Positions 1 to 8,094 of a stretch of 64,000 nt of DNA are shown here, one piece after another. The notes under the pieces are model-generated. The model was not told where the DNA came from and ran no database searches. It was given only the letters and a program-made list of their open reading frames with translations. The translations under genes and the position numbers were made by a program. This DNA is from Fredinandcohnia onubensis (lineage in GTDB: Bacteria; Bacillota; Bacilli; Bacillales; Bacillaceae_L): assembly GCF_002734285.1 (NCBI RefSeq), contig NZ_NSEA01000005.1, positions 124,001 to 188,000 on the forward strand, given 5' to 3'. Each line of letters opens with the position of its first letter. The stretch's first letter is position 1.

Positions 1-57
1 AAATCTTTTATTCAAATGCAATAAAATTTTATAAATTAAGAGAAAGGAGTGATAAGT

Positions 58-381
58 GTGAGTAATAAAGAAAAAGAAATTAATAGTATTGTAATGTCAG
101 AAATTGATAATGTAGCCACCCTTTTACAAGAAGCTAAGTTGGGTGACACGGTTCAATTTGTTTTAAATGGAAAAAAAGAAGTAGTAATTTTAAAACAAGC
201 CATTCCATTTGGCCATAAGATTGCGATTAAACCAATTATAAAAGGAGAAAACATTGTGAAATATGGACAGGTTATTGGTGCAGCAAGCGCTGATATAACA
301 CCAGGTGAACATGTTCATGTTCATAATATTGAAGGAATCCGAGGCAGAGGGGATAAAGCGAAAGGGGGAGGAAGAGAATGA
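58..381 (+). CDS. UxaA-family dehydratase, small SAF-domain subunit
   Basis: A protein of about 107 residues that matches the N-terminal SAF domain of altronate/galactarate dehydratases. The middle and end show the family pattern (HKIAIKPI, then a KYGQVIG segment, then PGEHVHVHN). In classical UxaA this domain is fused to the catalytic part; here it is a separate gene and the catalytic subunit follows with a 4-base overlap, so the two products probably form one enzyme acting on a sugar acid in the cytoplasm. I chose GTG at 58, 8 bases after AAAGGAG at 43-49, over the in-frame GTG at 49, which overlaps that ribosome binding site. The gene sits in an operon with FucU and two SDR enzymes, which suggests an L-fuconate-like substrate (inference). 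A similarly split UxaA pair is known from the Campylobacter jejuni fucose locus. Confidence 0.85.
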   Translation: MSNKEKEINSIVMSEIDNVATLLQEAKLGDTVQFVLNGKKEVVILKQAIPFGHKIAIKPIIKGENIVKYGQVIGAASADITPGEHVHVHNIEGIRGRGDKAKGGGRE

Positions 382-1544
382 GTACACTCATTAAGGGGTA
401 TCGTCGAAAAAACGGGAGGATTGGAATCCGCAATCATTTACTCATTATCCCGACAGTTGTTTGTGCAAATCATGTATCAAATCGAATTCAACAATCCGTA
501 CCAGAATCAGTAGCTATTCCACATCAGCACGGATGTAGTCAAATAGGTGAAGACAAGGAACGTACACACAAGATTCTAGCTGGTATGGGTAAAAACCCAA
601 ATGTCGGTGCTGTTCTATTAGTAAGCTTAGGCTGTGAAGTAATCGATGCAAGTGAACTACAAAAAGAAATCATACAAGAAACAGGTAAGCCGGTTGAATG
701 GATTGATATTCAGGATGCAGGCGGATCGATTAAAGCCATTCAAATAGGCTCCGAAATACTAAGGAGATTACATAAAGAAATTGAAAGTATACCGAATGAA
801 GAAGTACCTCTATCGGAATTAATCGTCGGTGTAAAATGTGGTGGCTCAGATTCAACTTCAGGATTATGTAGTAACCCAGCTTTAGGAAAAGCATCTGATT
901 TACTAACAGCACAAGGCGGCACAATTGTCATGGGTGAAACAACAGAAATCATCGGGGCTGAACACATAGTTGCTGAAACGGCAATAAATGAAGAAGTTGC
1001 AAAGAAAGTCTATAGGGCTGTTGAAAAATTTGAAAAAGAAGTAGAGCGTATCGGCGCGGATATGAGGGGCGGTAATCCTAGCCCTGGTAACATCGATGGC
1101 GGCTTATCAACAATTGAAGAAAAATCACTTGGCTGTATCAGCAAGGCAGGAACAAGTCCACTGAAGGATGTTATCCCATTTGCTGATCCAATTCCGGGTA
1201 AGGGTTATTATTTCATGGATTCTCCCGGTAACGATATTGAGTGCGTGTCAGGGATGGCAGCAGCAGGTGCGCATATGGTTTGTTTTACAACTGGCAGAGG
1301 AACACCGACTGGAAACCCAATTATCCCGGTCATAAAAATTACAGGGAATGAAATAACAGCCAAAAGGATGGAAGACAATATCGATGTTGACACAAGTCCC
1401 GTCATGAAAGGAAACGAAACACTAGAAGAAGCAGGAAGACGTATTCTGGAGTCAATCGTGAATGTAGCTAATGGTGAACTGACAAAGGCGGAGATTTTAG
1501 GCCATCAGGAGTTCAGTATTAGTAGAATTAGCATCAGTTTGTAA
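378..1544 (+). CDS. UxaA-family dehydratase, large catalytic subunit
   Basis: A protein of 388 residues matching the catalytic C-terminal portion of altronate/galactarate dehydratase (UxaA). Visible family segments are GYRRKNGRIGIRNH at the start, HQHGCSQ near residue 50, KCGGSDSTSG near 153, and the long conserved block around residues 275-320 (DSPGNDIE, then TTGRGTPTGNPI). These enzymes dehydrate sugar acids to 2-keto-3-deoxy acids using a metal centre. The ATGA overlap with the preceding small subunit implies translational coupling. With FucU, two SDR dehydrogenases and an FAH-type hydrolase behind it, the likely step is L-fuconate (or a related 6-deoxyaldonate) to its 2-keto-3-deoxy form. 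Altronate or galactarate would be the alternative substrates, but neither fits FucU. Confidence 0.88.
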   Translation: MSTLIKGYRRKNGRIGIRNHLLIIPTVVCANHVSNRIQQSVPESVAIPHQHGCSQIGEDKERTHKILAGMGKNPNVGAVLLVSLGCEVIDASELQKEIIQETGKPVEWIDIQDAGGSIKAIQIGSEILRRLHKEIESIPNEEVPLSELIVGVKCGGSDSTSGLCSNPALGKASDLLTAQGGTIVMGETTEIIGAEHIVAETAINEEVAKKVYRAVEKFEKEVERIGADMRGGNPSPGNIDGGLSTIEEKSLGCISKAGTSPLKDVIPFADPIPGKGYYFMDSPGNDIECVSGMAAAGAHMVCFTTGRGTPTGNPIIPVIKITGNEITAKRMEDNIDVDTSPVMKGNETLEEAGRRILESIVNVANGELTKAEILGHQEFSISRISISL

Positions 1545-1564
1545 GTGGAGGGGGATTAGCGATA

Positions 1565-2383
1565 ATGGGGAAATTGAACAATCGAGTTGCCCTAGTTACC
1601 GGTGGCAGCCAAGGAATCGGAGCAGCTATTGTGAGGAAGTTAGCAGAAGAAGGGGCGAATGTAGCTATTAACTACTATCCTTCTCCAGATTCCTATCAGG
1701 ATGCAACAGTAATTAAAGCAGATATCGAAAAACAGTTTGGTATTCGAGCAGTGACCGTTCAGGCCGATGTAGGTAAAAAAGATGAGGTTGATAATATGAT
1801 AGATGAAGTGGAAAAAGAACTTGGCATCATCGATATTCTTGTCAACAACGCAGGGATTGCTCCTTTTGAAACATTTATGAATCTATCTGAAGAAACATGG
1901 GATCGAACGTACCAAACAAATGTAAAAGGGATCTTTTTAACATCCCAACGAGCAGCAAAGAATATGATCAAAAAAAAATTTGGGAAGATCATCAACATCA
2001 GCTCAACAGCCAGTGTTGTTGTAACAAGTCCAGTGATTCCACATTATATTTCATCAAAAGCGGCAGCGGCTCATTTAACAAAAGCTTTAGCCATCGAACT
2101 CGGCCAATACAATATTAATGTGAACGCGGTTGGTCCTAGTACCATCGATACCGAGTTTTGTAAAGGGTATTTAGATGACCCAGAAATTCGTGCTAAGGAA
2201 ATCGCTGCTAACCCAATGAAACGGCTCGGAACTGAAAAGCAAATTGCGGATGCAGTAGCATTTCTAGCTTCAGAGGAAGCGATGCAAATCAATGGACATT
2301 TGTTGATGGTTGATGGTGGACTTACTGCTAAAGCAGCGCAACCGGAAGATAATCTAAACCATGAAATGGGGGCCACATTATGA
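1565..2383 (+). CDS. SDR-family NAD(P)-dependent sugar dehydrogenase
   Basis: A classical short-chain dehydrogenase of 272 residues. The nucleotide-binding motif TGGSQGIG is at residues 12-19, NNAG near 98, and the catalytic Ser and Tyr-x3-Lys (YISSK) near 152-170. It is preceded by a GGAGGGGG ribosome binding site. In this operon it probably oxidises L-fucose at C1 to the lactone, or oxidises the 2-keto-3-deoxy acid; the neighbouring SDR would do the other step. The C-terminus carries a tail of about 20 residues beyond the usual SDR end. No lactonase gene is seen in the window; it may lie upstream of base 1, or lactone opening may be spontaneous. Substrate assignment is inference from context. 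Confidence 0.85.
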   Translation: MGKLNNRVALVTGGSQGIGAAIVRKLAEEGANVAINYYPSPDSYQDATVIKADIEKQFGIRAVTVQADVGKKDEVDNMIDEVEKELGIIDILVNNAGIAPFETFMNLSEETWDRTYQTNVKGIFLTSQRAAKNMIKKKFGKIINISSTASVVVTSPVIPHYISSKAAAAHLTKALAIELGQYNINVNAVGPSTIDTEFCKGYLDDPEIRAKEIAANPMKRLGTEKQIADAVAFLASEEAMQINGHLLMVDGGLTAKAAQPEDNLNHEMGATL

Positions 2384-3153
2384 GATTACAAGAAAAGGTA
2401 GTAATTATTACTGGCGCTGGGAGTGGAATTGGGAAAGAAACAGCACTTTTATTTGGAAAAGAAGGCGCTGTGGTGAACGTACTTGATGTAAATAGTGAAA
2501 ATGGTCAACAAACTGTTAATGATATTGAAAATAATGGTGGGAAGGCAGCGTTTTCTCAGGTAGATGTAACGAACCCAACAGAGGTAGAGACTGTCATTTC
2601 AAAGATTGTTGAAAAAAATGGAAGAATTGATGTGTTATTTAATAACGCAGGAATTAGCAACGTTGGAAGATTGGACGAAGTCGAGCCTGATGCATGGAAT
2701 CGCATTATGCAAGTAAATGTTAACGGCGTCTACCTTGTATCTAAATATACTGTTCCTTTTATGATGAAACAACAAAGTGGTTCAATAATTAATATGTCAT
2801 CAGGCGTTGCAGAAATGGGGTTAGCGAAACGTGCTGCTTATGCAGCAACGAAGGGAGCTGTGCTTGCTATGTCAAAATCAATGCAAGTTGATTATGCTCC
2901 TTACAATATTCGTGTTAACGCACTTCTACCAGGAACAATCATGACACCATTTGTAGAGGGCTATTTACGAACAAGCTATGATAACCCAGAGGAAGCTATC
3001 GGAAACATCAAGAAAAGACAATTAAGCGGAGACTTAGGAAGACCAATTGATGTGGCTAAAGCCGCGTTATTTCTTGCTTCAGATGAATCTTCATTCGTCA
3101 TGGGATCGCCATTCTATGTAGATGGCGGAGTTGTTTTTGGGAAAAATGCTTAA
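2380..3153 (+). CDS. SDR-family oxidoreductase (second of the operon)
   Basis: A 257-residue short-chain dehydrogenase of standard length. It shows TGAGSGIG at residues 11-18, NNAG near 88, and the Tyr-x3-Lys pair in YAATK near residue 155. It overlaps the previous SDR gene by 4 bases (ATGA). Two consecutive SDR genes in a fucose-type locus fit the known non-phosphorylating route, where one enzyme makes L-fuconolactone and another makes 2,4-diketo-3-deoxy-L-fuconate, the substrate for the FAH-family enzyme encoded next. Which SDR does which step cannot be read from the sequence. Confidence 0.85.
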   Translation: MRLQEKVVIITGAGSGIGKETALLFGKEGAVVNVLDVNSENGQQTVNDIENNGGKAAFSQVDVTNPTEVETVISKIVEKNGRIDVLFNNAGISNVGRLDEVEPDAWNRIMQVNVNGVYLVSKYTVPFMMKQQSGSIINMSSGVAEMGLAKRAAYAATKGAVLAMSKSMQVDYAPYNIRVNALLPGTIMTPFVEGYLRTSYDNPEEAIGNIKKRQLSGDLGRPIDVAKAALFLASDESSFVMGSPFYVDGGVVFGKNA

Positions 3154-3167
3154 AGGAGGAATAAATC

Positions 3168-4055
3168 ATGAAATTCGCAACTATTAATGAAAAACTTGCG
3201 GTACAACTTCAAGGGAAATTAATTGATATTGAAGCAACAGCAATCCAAAATAACTGGGACAGAGTTCCATCGGATATAATGGAAGTCATCAATTTAAAAG
3301 AAGCAGAAAGGGCCCGTTTTGAAGAAAAACTAAAGAATGCATTTAGTGTTGTAGAATACGATGAAAATGAAGTAACATGGGGACCTGCTGTTACAAAACC
3401 ACATAAAATTATTTGTGTTGGTTTGAATTATAGAAAACATGCGGACGAAACTAATGCCTCATATCCTGAATACCCAATTTTATTCAATAAATTTGATAAC
3501 ACATTAACAGGTCACAACTGTGAAATTGTGGTACCAAATGTGACAAAAGAACTTGATTATGAGGTGGAGCTAGGTATTGTAATTGGGAAGAAAACTAAAG
3601 ACGTATCAAAAGAAGATGCACTTTCTCAGGTTTTTGGCTACTGCACAGTAAATGATCTTTCCGCACGTGATCTGCAATTTAGAACACAACAATGGTTATT
3701 AGGAAAAACATCTGACGGTTTCAGTCCAATTGGTCCATATCTTGTAACTTCTGATGAAGTTGGTGATCCGAATAATCTCGCGTTGAAAACTTATGTAAAT
3801 GGAGAGTTACGCCAGGATTCGAACACATCGGACATGATTTTCAATTGTGCAGAAATTGTAAGCTATATCTCTAAATATATGACATTAGAGCCTGGAGATT
3901 TAATTCTAACTGGTACTCCTGAGGGTGTTGTACTTGGATTGCCTATTGAAGAGCGTGTATACATTCAACCAGGTGATGAAGTAACGGTTGAAGTTGAAAA
4001 ATTAGGCCGTTTAACAAATGCATTTGTCAAAGAGGGAGCTTTAGTAAATGCTTAA
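3168..4055 (+). CDS. Fumarylacetoacetate-hydrolase family protein
   Basis: A 295-residue FAH-family enzyme. The conserved parts are visible: IICVGLNYRKHADE near residue 80, the metal-binding ExE in DYEVELGIVIG near 126, NDLSARDLQ near 162, and LTGTPEGV near 245. Family members cleave C-C bonds of diketo acids or tautomerise and decarboxylate them. In the L-fucose route of Xanthomonas the last enzyme, a 2,4-diketo-3-deoxy-L-fuconate hydrolase giving pyruvate and L-lactate, belongs to this family, so that role is proposed here (inference from operon context). It starts 14 bases after the second SDR with AAAGGAGG upstream and overlaps fucU by 8 bases. Confidence 0.88.
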   Translation: MKFATINEKLAVQLQGKLIDIEATAIQNNWDRVPSDIMEVINLKEAERARFEEKLKNAFSVVEYDENEVTWGPAVTKPHKIICVGLNYRKHADETNASYPEYPILFNKFDNTLTGHNCEIVVPNVTKELDYEVELGIVIGKKTKDVSKEDALSQVFGYCTVNDLSARDLQFRTQQWLLGKTSDGFSPIGPYLVTSDEVGDPNNLALKTYVNGELRQDSNTSDMIFNCAEIVSYISKYMTLEPGDLILTGTPEGVVLGLPIEERVYIQPGDEVTVEVEKLGRLTNAFVKEGALVNA

Positions 4056-4470
4056 GGGAATTCCGCCCATTCTTTCACCAGACTTAATCAAAGCGTTGAT
4101 GGAAATGGGGCATGGAGATGAAATTGTTCTTGCAGATGGAAACTTTCCAGCTGCAAGCCATGCTAATCAATTAATTCCTGCGCACGGACATGGGACAGAG
4201 GAATTACTTAAGGCCATTTTAGAGTTATTTCCACTCGATACGTATGTAGTTTCTCCTGTTATGTTAATGGGAACAGTTGATGGTGACCCTTGTCCAGATA
4301 TTTGGAATAGATATGAAGAGATTATAAAGGAAACCAGTGATTCGCAATTCCAAATCGAAAAAATTGATAGATTTGATTTCTATACACGTAGTCGTAAGGC
4401 ATATGTTATCGTGGCAACTAGTGAGCGCTCTCCTTATGCAAATATAATTTTAAAAAAGGGAGTACTGTAA
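4048..4470 (+). CDS. fucU: L-fucose mutarotase FucU (RbsD/FucU family)
   Basis: A 140-residue protein of the RbsD/FucU family that interconverts anomers of a free sugar. The N-terminal segment MLKGIPPILSPDLIKAL and the following MGHGDEIVLADGNFPA are typical of FucU rather than RbsD. The LLKAILELFPLD stretch near residue 52 is also characteristic. It is the last gene of the operon, overlaps the FAH-family gene by 8 bases, and is followed by a stem-loop. This is the strongest indicator that the operon handles L-fucose or a related 6-deoxy sugar, because the other enzymes are less specific. Assignment to FucU is firm at family level; the sugar itself is inferred. Confidence 0.88.
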   Translation: MLKGIPPILSPDLIKALMEMGHGDEIVLADGNFPAASHANQLIPAHGHGTEELLKAILELFPLDTYVVSPVMLMGTVDGDPCPDIWNRYEEIIKETSDSQFQIEKIDRFDFYTRSRKAYVIVATSERSPYANIILKKGVL

Positions 4471-4494
4471 TATTGAATTATGAAACTTAGCAAT

Positions 4495-4525
4495 GAAAGG
4501 GAAGCTAAGCTTTCCTTTCTATTTG
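4495..4525 (+). terminator. Terminator after fucU operon
   Basis: An 11-bp stem with a 3-base loop (4495-4505 pairs with 4509-4519, one G-U pair), followed by a short imperfect T-rich stretch. It lies 25 bases after the fucU stop and would end the 58-4470 operon. The weak T tract means some read-through is possible. Confidence 0.6.
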
Positions 4526-4626
4526 CTAAAAAATATTATGTCTTTTTCGTAAAATATAAAAACTAAATATATGTGAGGGGAAATTTGGTTTTTGCAAAAA
4601 ATTATCATTTTTCATAAAACTTTGCA

Positions 4627-4655
4627 TTGAAACAAACTGTACTTGAAGTTATACT
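4627..4655 (+). promoter_or_regulatory. Sigma-A promoter of the ABC/glycosidase operon
   Basis: TTGAAA at 4627-4632 and TATACT at 4650-4655 are separated by exactly 17 bases, each one base off the sigma-A consensus. Transcription would begin near 4662 and give a leader of about 220 bases before the solute-binding protein gene. The intergenic stretch 4471-4885 otherwise holds the fucU terminator and an AT-rich leader with an operator-like site at 4837. Confidence 0.55.
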
Positions 4656-4836
4656 TGCAAATAGATAGTTATATTTAATTAATTTCACCAGTGGAGAAAT
4701 TAATGATAAATATATATAAAATTTGGTTTTAATTAATTAAAATAATCATATTTATTAACATGGAGAAAAATATTGTTTCTGTAATCAAACGAGATAGTAA
4801 TACTAAAACTCGATCGGGGGGTGATTAACAAAAAAA

Positions 4837-4850
4837 TGTAAGCGTTTGAG
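4837..4850 (+). promoter_or_regulatory. Partial cre-like / LacI-type operator in leader
   Basis: TGTAAGCGTTTGAG matches 11 of 14 positions of the cre consensus, including the central CG, but the right half-site is poor. It lies about 175 bases downstream of the predicted start of transcription, where a bound CcpA could act as a roadblock. A weak call. Confidence 0.3.
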
Positions 4851-4885
4851 AGTTGAAAATTAATTAAAAATAGGGGGATAAAACG

Positions 4886-6190
4886 ATGAAAAAAACAGTG
4901 ATAATTGCATTTATGGTTTTATTGAGTACAATCCTAGTTGCATGTAGTGGTTCAGGGGATCAGGCTAATAGTGAAGAGGATAAGATAAAGATTCGATTAT
5001 TAACTCGAATGGCAGGTACTACCACACAAGTTGGAATCTATAAAGATATCATTAAAGAATTTGAAGAAAAGCATCCTGATGTAGAAGTGATTGATGAATC
5101 TCAAGGAGATGAGTCTGCTTTTAATAATAAATTGAAAACAGACCTTGCATCAGGAACTCTACCAAATATTTTTAGAGTTCAAGGTGTTGCTAACTTAAGT
5201 GAATATATTGAGGGTGGCCTATTAATGGATATGAATCCTGTTTTAGCGGAAGACACTGAGTGGGGTTCTGGCTTTACTGAAGGTGCATTAAAATATTACC
5301 AAGTTCCAGGTCATGAAGGAACATATGGAATCCCAATGGAATCAGGATTAATAGGGGTATATTATAATGAAGAATTACTTCAAAAAGCTGGTATTAGTCA
5401 ATTTCCAGAAACTTGGGATGACTTACTTACAGCTATCAAGAAGTTAAAAGAAATAAATGTAACACCAATAGCACTTGGTGCTAAAGCAACCTATATGGCA
5501 GGTCATTTGCATAATCAGATTTTTTACAAATGGATGGGAACCGATGCTGCCAAAAAGCTTGGTACAAGAGAGCTAAAATGGACTGATCCTGACGTAGTTC
5601 AAACTCTTGAATACGTTAAGGAATTGAATGACATGGGAGCTTTTGGTAAGGATTCTGCAGGTATTAGTGATGATATTGTATTAACAGATTTCCTACAAGG
5701 GAAGGCCGCGATGATTATAACTGGTCCTTGGAATATTGGCAAGTTTATTAGTTCAGAGGACACAGAGTATACGGACTCTATTAAACTAGCTAAGTTCCCT
5801 TATTTTAAAGAAAAACCAGAGTTTAAAAATGAAGATATGCAAGTTTTAAGTCCTTATATGGTTAATGGACAACTTGAAGGTAAGGAAAAAGAATATACTA
5901 TTGAATTGCTTAAAATGCTTACCTCTGCAGAGGCAGCTAAAAGATATGCTGAGGAAGCACAATTCTTAGTTCCTAGGTCAGATATTGACATTGATGAATC
6001 AAAAGTCTCCGAATTATTTTTAAAGAATATCGAATTAGGTTCTACTTCCAGTGGAATAGCAGTAGATGTATTTGACTTTGATCCATTAACGTCTATGCAG
6101 GATAGAACCAGAAATTCCATTGTAAGTATGTTCATTGGTTCTAGCGCTGAAGAAGCAGCAAAAGAAATTCAGAATGAAATAGGAAAATAA
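4886..6190 (+). CDS. Sugar ABC transporter substrate-binding lipoprotein
   Basis: A 434-residue family 1 extracellular solute-binding protein. It begins with a lipoprotein signal peptide whose lipobox ends LVAC with the lipidated Cys at residue 20. The mature part has the usual features of sugar-binding proteins: an EEKHPDVEV segment, the GVYYNEELLQKAG block and the WDDLLTAIKKL motif, and GKAAMIITGPWNI near residue 275. It would be anchored outside the membrane and hand its sugar to the two permeases encoded next. A stable hairpin after the gene probably allows more of this protein than of the permeases. The ligand is not readable; the glycosidase gene in the operon suggests an oligosaccharide or glycoside. 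Confidence 0.92.
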   Translation: MKKTVIIAFMVLLSTILVACSGSGDQANSEEDKIKIRLLTRMAGTTTQVGIYKDIIKEFEEKHPDVEVIDESQGDESAFNNKLKTDLASGTLPNIFRVQGVANLSEYIEGGLLMDMNPVLAEDTEWGSGFTEGALKYYQVPGHEGTYGIPMESGLIGVYYNEELLQKAGISQFPETWDDLLTAIKKLKEINVTPIALGAKATYMAGHLHNQIFYKWMGTDAAKKLGTRELKWTDPDVVQTLEYVKELNDMGAFGKDSAGISDDIVLTDFLQGKAAMIITGPWNIGKFISSEDTEYTDSIKLAKFPYFKEKPEFKNEDMQVLSPYMVNGQLEGKEKEYTIELLKMLTSAEAAKRYAEEAQFLVPRSDIDIDESKVSELFLKNIELGSTSSGIAVDVFDFDPLTSMQDRTRNSIVSMFIGSSAEEAAKEIQNEIGK

Positions 6191-6213
6191 AGGCACTCAA
6201 AAACGTAAGGATA

Positions 6214-6251
6214 TCCCCTATCTTTCTAAGAATCCATGTTAGATAGGGGGA
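6214..6251 (+). other. Intercistronic hairpin after solute-binding gene
   Basis: TCCCCTATCT (6214-6223) pairs perfectly with AGATAGGGGA-type sequence at 6241-6251 across a 17-base loop. There is no T tract, so this looks less like a terminator than like a 3' stabiliser or processing stop that raises the level of the binding-protein transcript relative to the permeases. Confidence 0.55.
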
Positions 6252-6290
6252 CACTTCTAAAGCAATAGTCTAAAAAAAGGGGGGAAATAG

Positions 6291-7175
6291 ATGAACGTAA
6301 GGAGTAAAAAAGAAAAGTCAAAAATCCTTCTATTTACTTTGCCAGCTTTACTTATATACATAGTTTTTCTAATTATTCCAATGATTGGAGCAGTCTATTT
6401 TTCCGTCGTGAATTGGAATGGTATAAAAGGTTCACCTTTAGAATTCGTTGGACTTGATAATTACCTTTATGTTTTTCAAGATAAGGGCTTCCTTATTTCA
6501 TTGAAGAATATGTTTTATATGGTCGTCTTTAGCGTAATATTTCACACACCAATCGCTTTATTGTTAGCAGTTGCAATTAACAGTAAATTTAAGGGCTATA
6601 GGTTCTTTAAGGTTGTTTATTTTGTGCCAACCATTTTTCCATTAACTGCTATTGGTTTACTTTGGTATTTTATTTTCATGCCTAATGGTTCTTTAAATAG
6701 TTTTCTAGATTTAATTGGACTAGCGGAAATTACTAAAGGGTGGTTAATAGATCCTAGTACTGCAATGGGAACTATTATATTTGTAAATATTTGGGCGGGT
6801 ATTGGTTATTATATGGTAATTCTTTTAGCCGGTTTAACAACAATACCGAATGAGATTTATGAAGCTGCTGAAATAGATGGAGCATCACCATCAAAAAAGT
6901 TTTTTCACATAACAGTTCCTATGCTTAAACCAATTATTACATTATGTATATTAATGGATATTATCGGAACTGTAAAAGTATTTGATCTGATTTTTGTAAT
7001 GACAGAAGGTGGCCCAAACGGATTAACAAATCTTCCAACAACTTTAATGTATTATGAAGCATTTAGATATGGTAATTATGGAGTGGGAAGTGCTATCGGG
7101 ATTATCATCTTAATCATTGCTCTTATATTAACTATAGGTAGTGAAGCTATCATGAATAGAAAGGAGAAGAATTAA
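6291..7175 (+). CDS. Sugar ABC transporter permease, MalF type
   Basis: A 294-residue inner-membrane permease with about six hydrophobic segments. The EAA loop that contacts the ATPase is visible near residues 193-212 (EAAEIDGASPSKKFF). The C-terminal region has the EGGPNGLT segment typical of MalF/UgpA-type permeases. It overlaps the next permease gene by one base, and the pair forms the membrane channel for the sugar delivered by the upstream lipoprotein. No ATPase gene is present in the operon, so a shared MsmX-like ATPase elsewhere in the genome is likely (inference from Bacillus practice). Confidence 0.93.
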   Translation: MNVRSKKEKSKILLFTLPALLIYIVFLIIPMIGAVYFSVVNWNGIKGSPLEFVGLDNYLYVFQDKGFLISLKNMFYMVVFSVIFHTPIALLLAVAINSKFKGYRFFKVVYFVPTIFPLTAIGLLWYFIFMPNGSLNSFLDLIGLAEITKGWLIDPSTAMGTIIFVNIWAGIGYYMVILLAGLTTIPNEIYEAAEIDGASPSKKFFHITVPMLKPIITLCILMDIIGTVKVFDLIFVMTEGGPNGLTNLPTTLMYYEAFRYGNYGVGSAIGIIILIIALILTIGSEAIMNRKEKN

Positions 7176-7990
7176 TGAGAAGTAAATTAGTATTATATAC
7201 TTTTATTATCATTATGGCTTTTGTATTTGTTGGTCCTATGCTATTTACATTACTTTCTTCTCTAAAAGGAAATAATGAGATTTTTAGTGCACCGTTTAGT
7301 TTACCTGAAGTTTTTAAGTTTGAAAATTATTTAATTGCATGGAATGAAGCGAATATGAGTAGATACTTCTTTAACAGTATCCTTATATCTGTGGGAACTG
7401 TGGTTATTCTCGCTATCGTTGCATCAATGGCCTCCTATGCTCTTGCTAGGTTTAACTTTAGAATAAATAAATTTCTTATGCTGTTTTTTCTACTGGGAAT
7501 GATGATTCCTATGCATACAGTTCTCGTACCGGTAGCGTACATGATTGGTTTACTGGGATTAAAGAATAACCTGGTAGCATTAATCCTACTTTTCGTTGCC
7601 TTTTCTTTATCTTTCAGTATATTAGTCCTTCAACGTTTTATGCAGGGGATAAGTCAATCGCTTGAAGAAGCTGCGATTATCGATGGTGCAAGTTATATGC
7701 AAATTTATTTAAAGGTAATTCTACCGATGTCTGTTCCGGCTATATCAACAGTTTCAATTTTCAACTTTTTAGGTGCGTGGAATAACATTCTTTTCCCACT
7801 TCTCTTTATAAACGATGATAAATTAAAACCGATTGCATTAGGTCTACTAAACTTTAGTGGGGAACGTGGTTCTGAATATGGCCCCTTAATGGCAGCAATT
7901 GTAATAACTATTTTAGTCCCACTATTTGTTTATTTATTATTCCAAGAAAAAGTAGAAAGTGGACTCGCAGCAGGAGCTGTGAAAGAGTAA
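7175..7990 (+). CDS. Sugar ABC transporter permease, MalG type
   Basis: A 271-residue membrane protein with about six hydrophobic helices and the EAA motif near residue 165 (EEAAIIDGASYMQIY). Sequence features such as ASYALARFNF and the C-terminal GLAAGAVKE end are typical of MalG/UgpE-type permeases. Start and stop overlap with the first permease (TAATG), so the two are translationally coupled. It completes the channel of the importer; the partner ATPase is not in this window. Confidence 0.93.
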   Translation: MRSKLVLYTFIIIMAFVFVGPMLFTLLSSLKGNNEIFSAPFSLPEVFKFENYLIAWNEANMSRYFFNSILISVGTVVILAIVASMASYALARFNFRINKFLMLFFLLGMMIPMHTVLVPVAYMIGLLGLKNNLVALILLFVAFSLSFSILVLQRFMQGISQSLEEAAIIDGASYMQIYLKVILPMSVPAISTVSIFNFLGAWNNILFPLLFINDDKLKPIALGLLNFSGERGSEYGPLMAAIVITILVPLFVYLLFQEKVESGLAAGAVKE

Positions 7991-8094
7991 AAATCCCTTC
8001 AAAAAAAGAAAAATTAGAATCTATATAAAAATGCAAATATCATATTCTTCTTTTGTATAACAAATCTATGTTAAATGTAATGGAGGTTGCGCAA

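Noticed and set aside
4471-4885. Riboswitch or T-box in the 220-base leader of the ABC operon
   Set aside because: The leader is AT-rich with no recognisable aptamer core, specifier loop or terminator/antiterminator pair.
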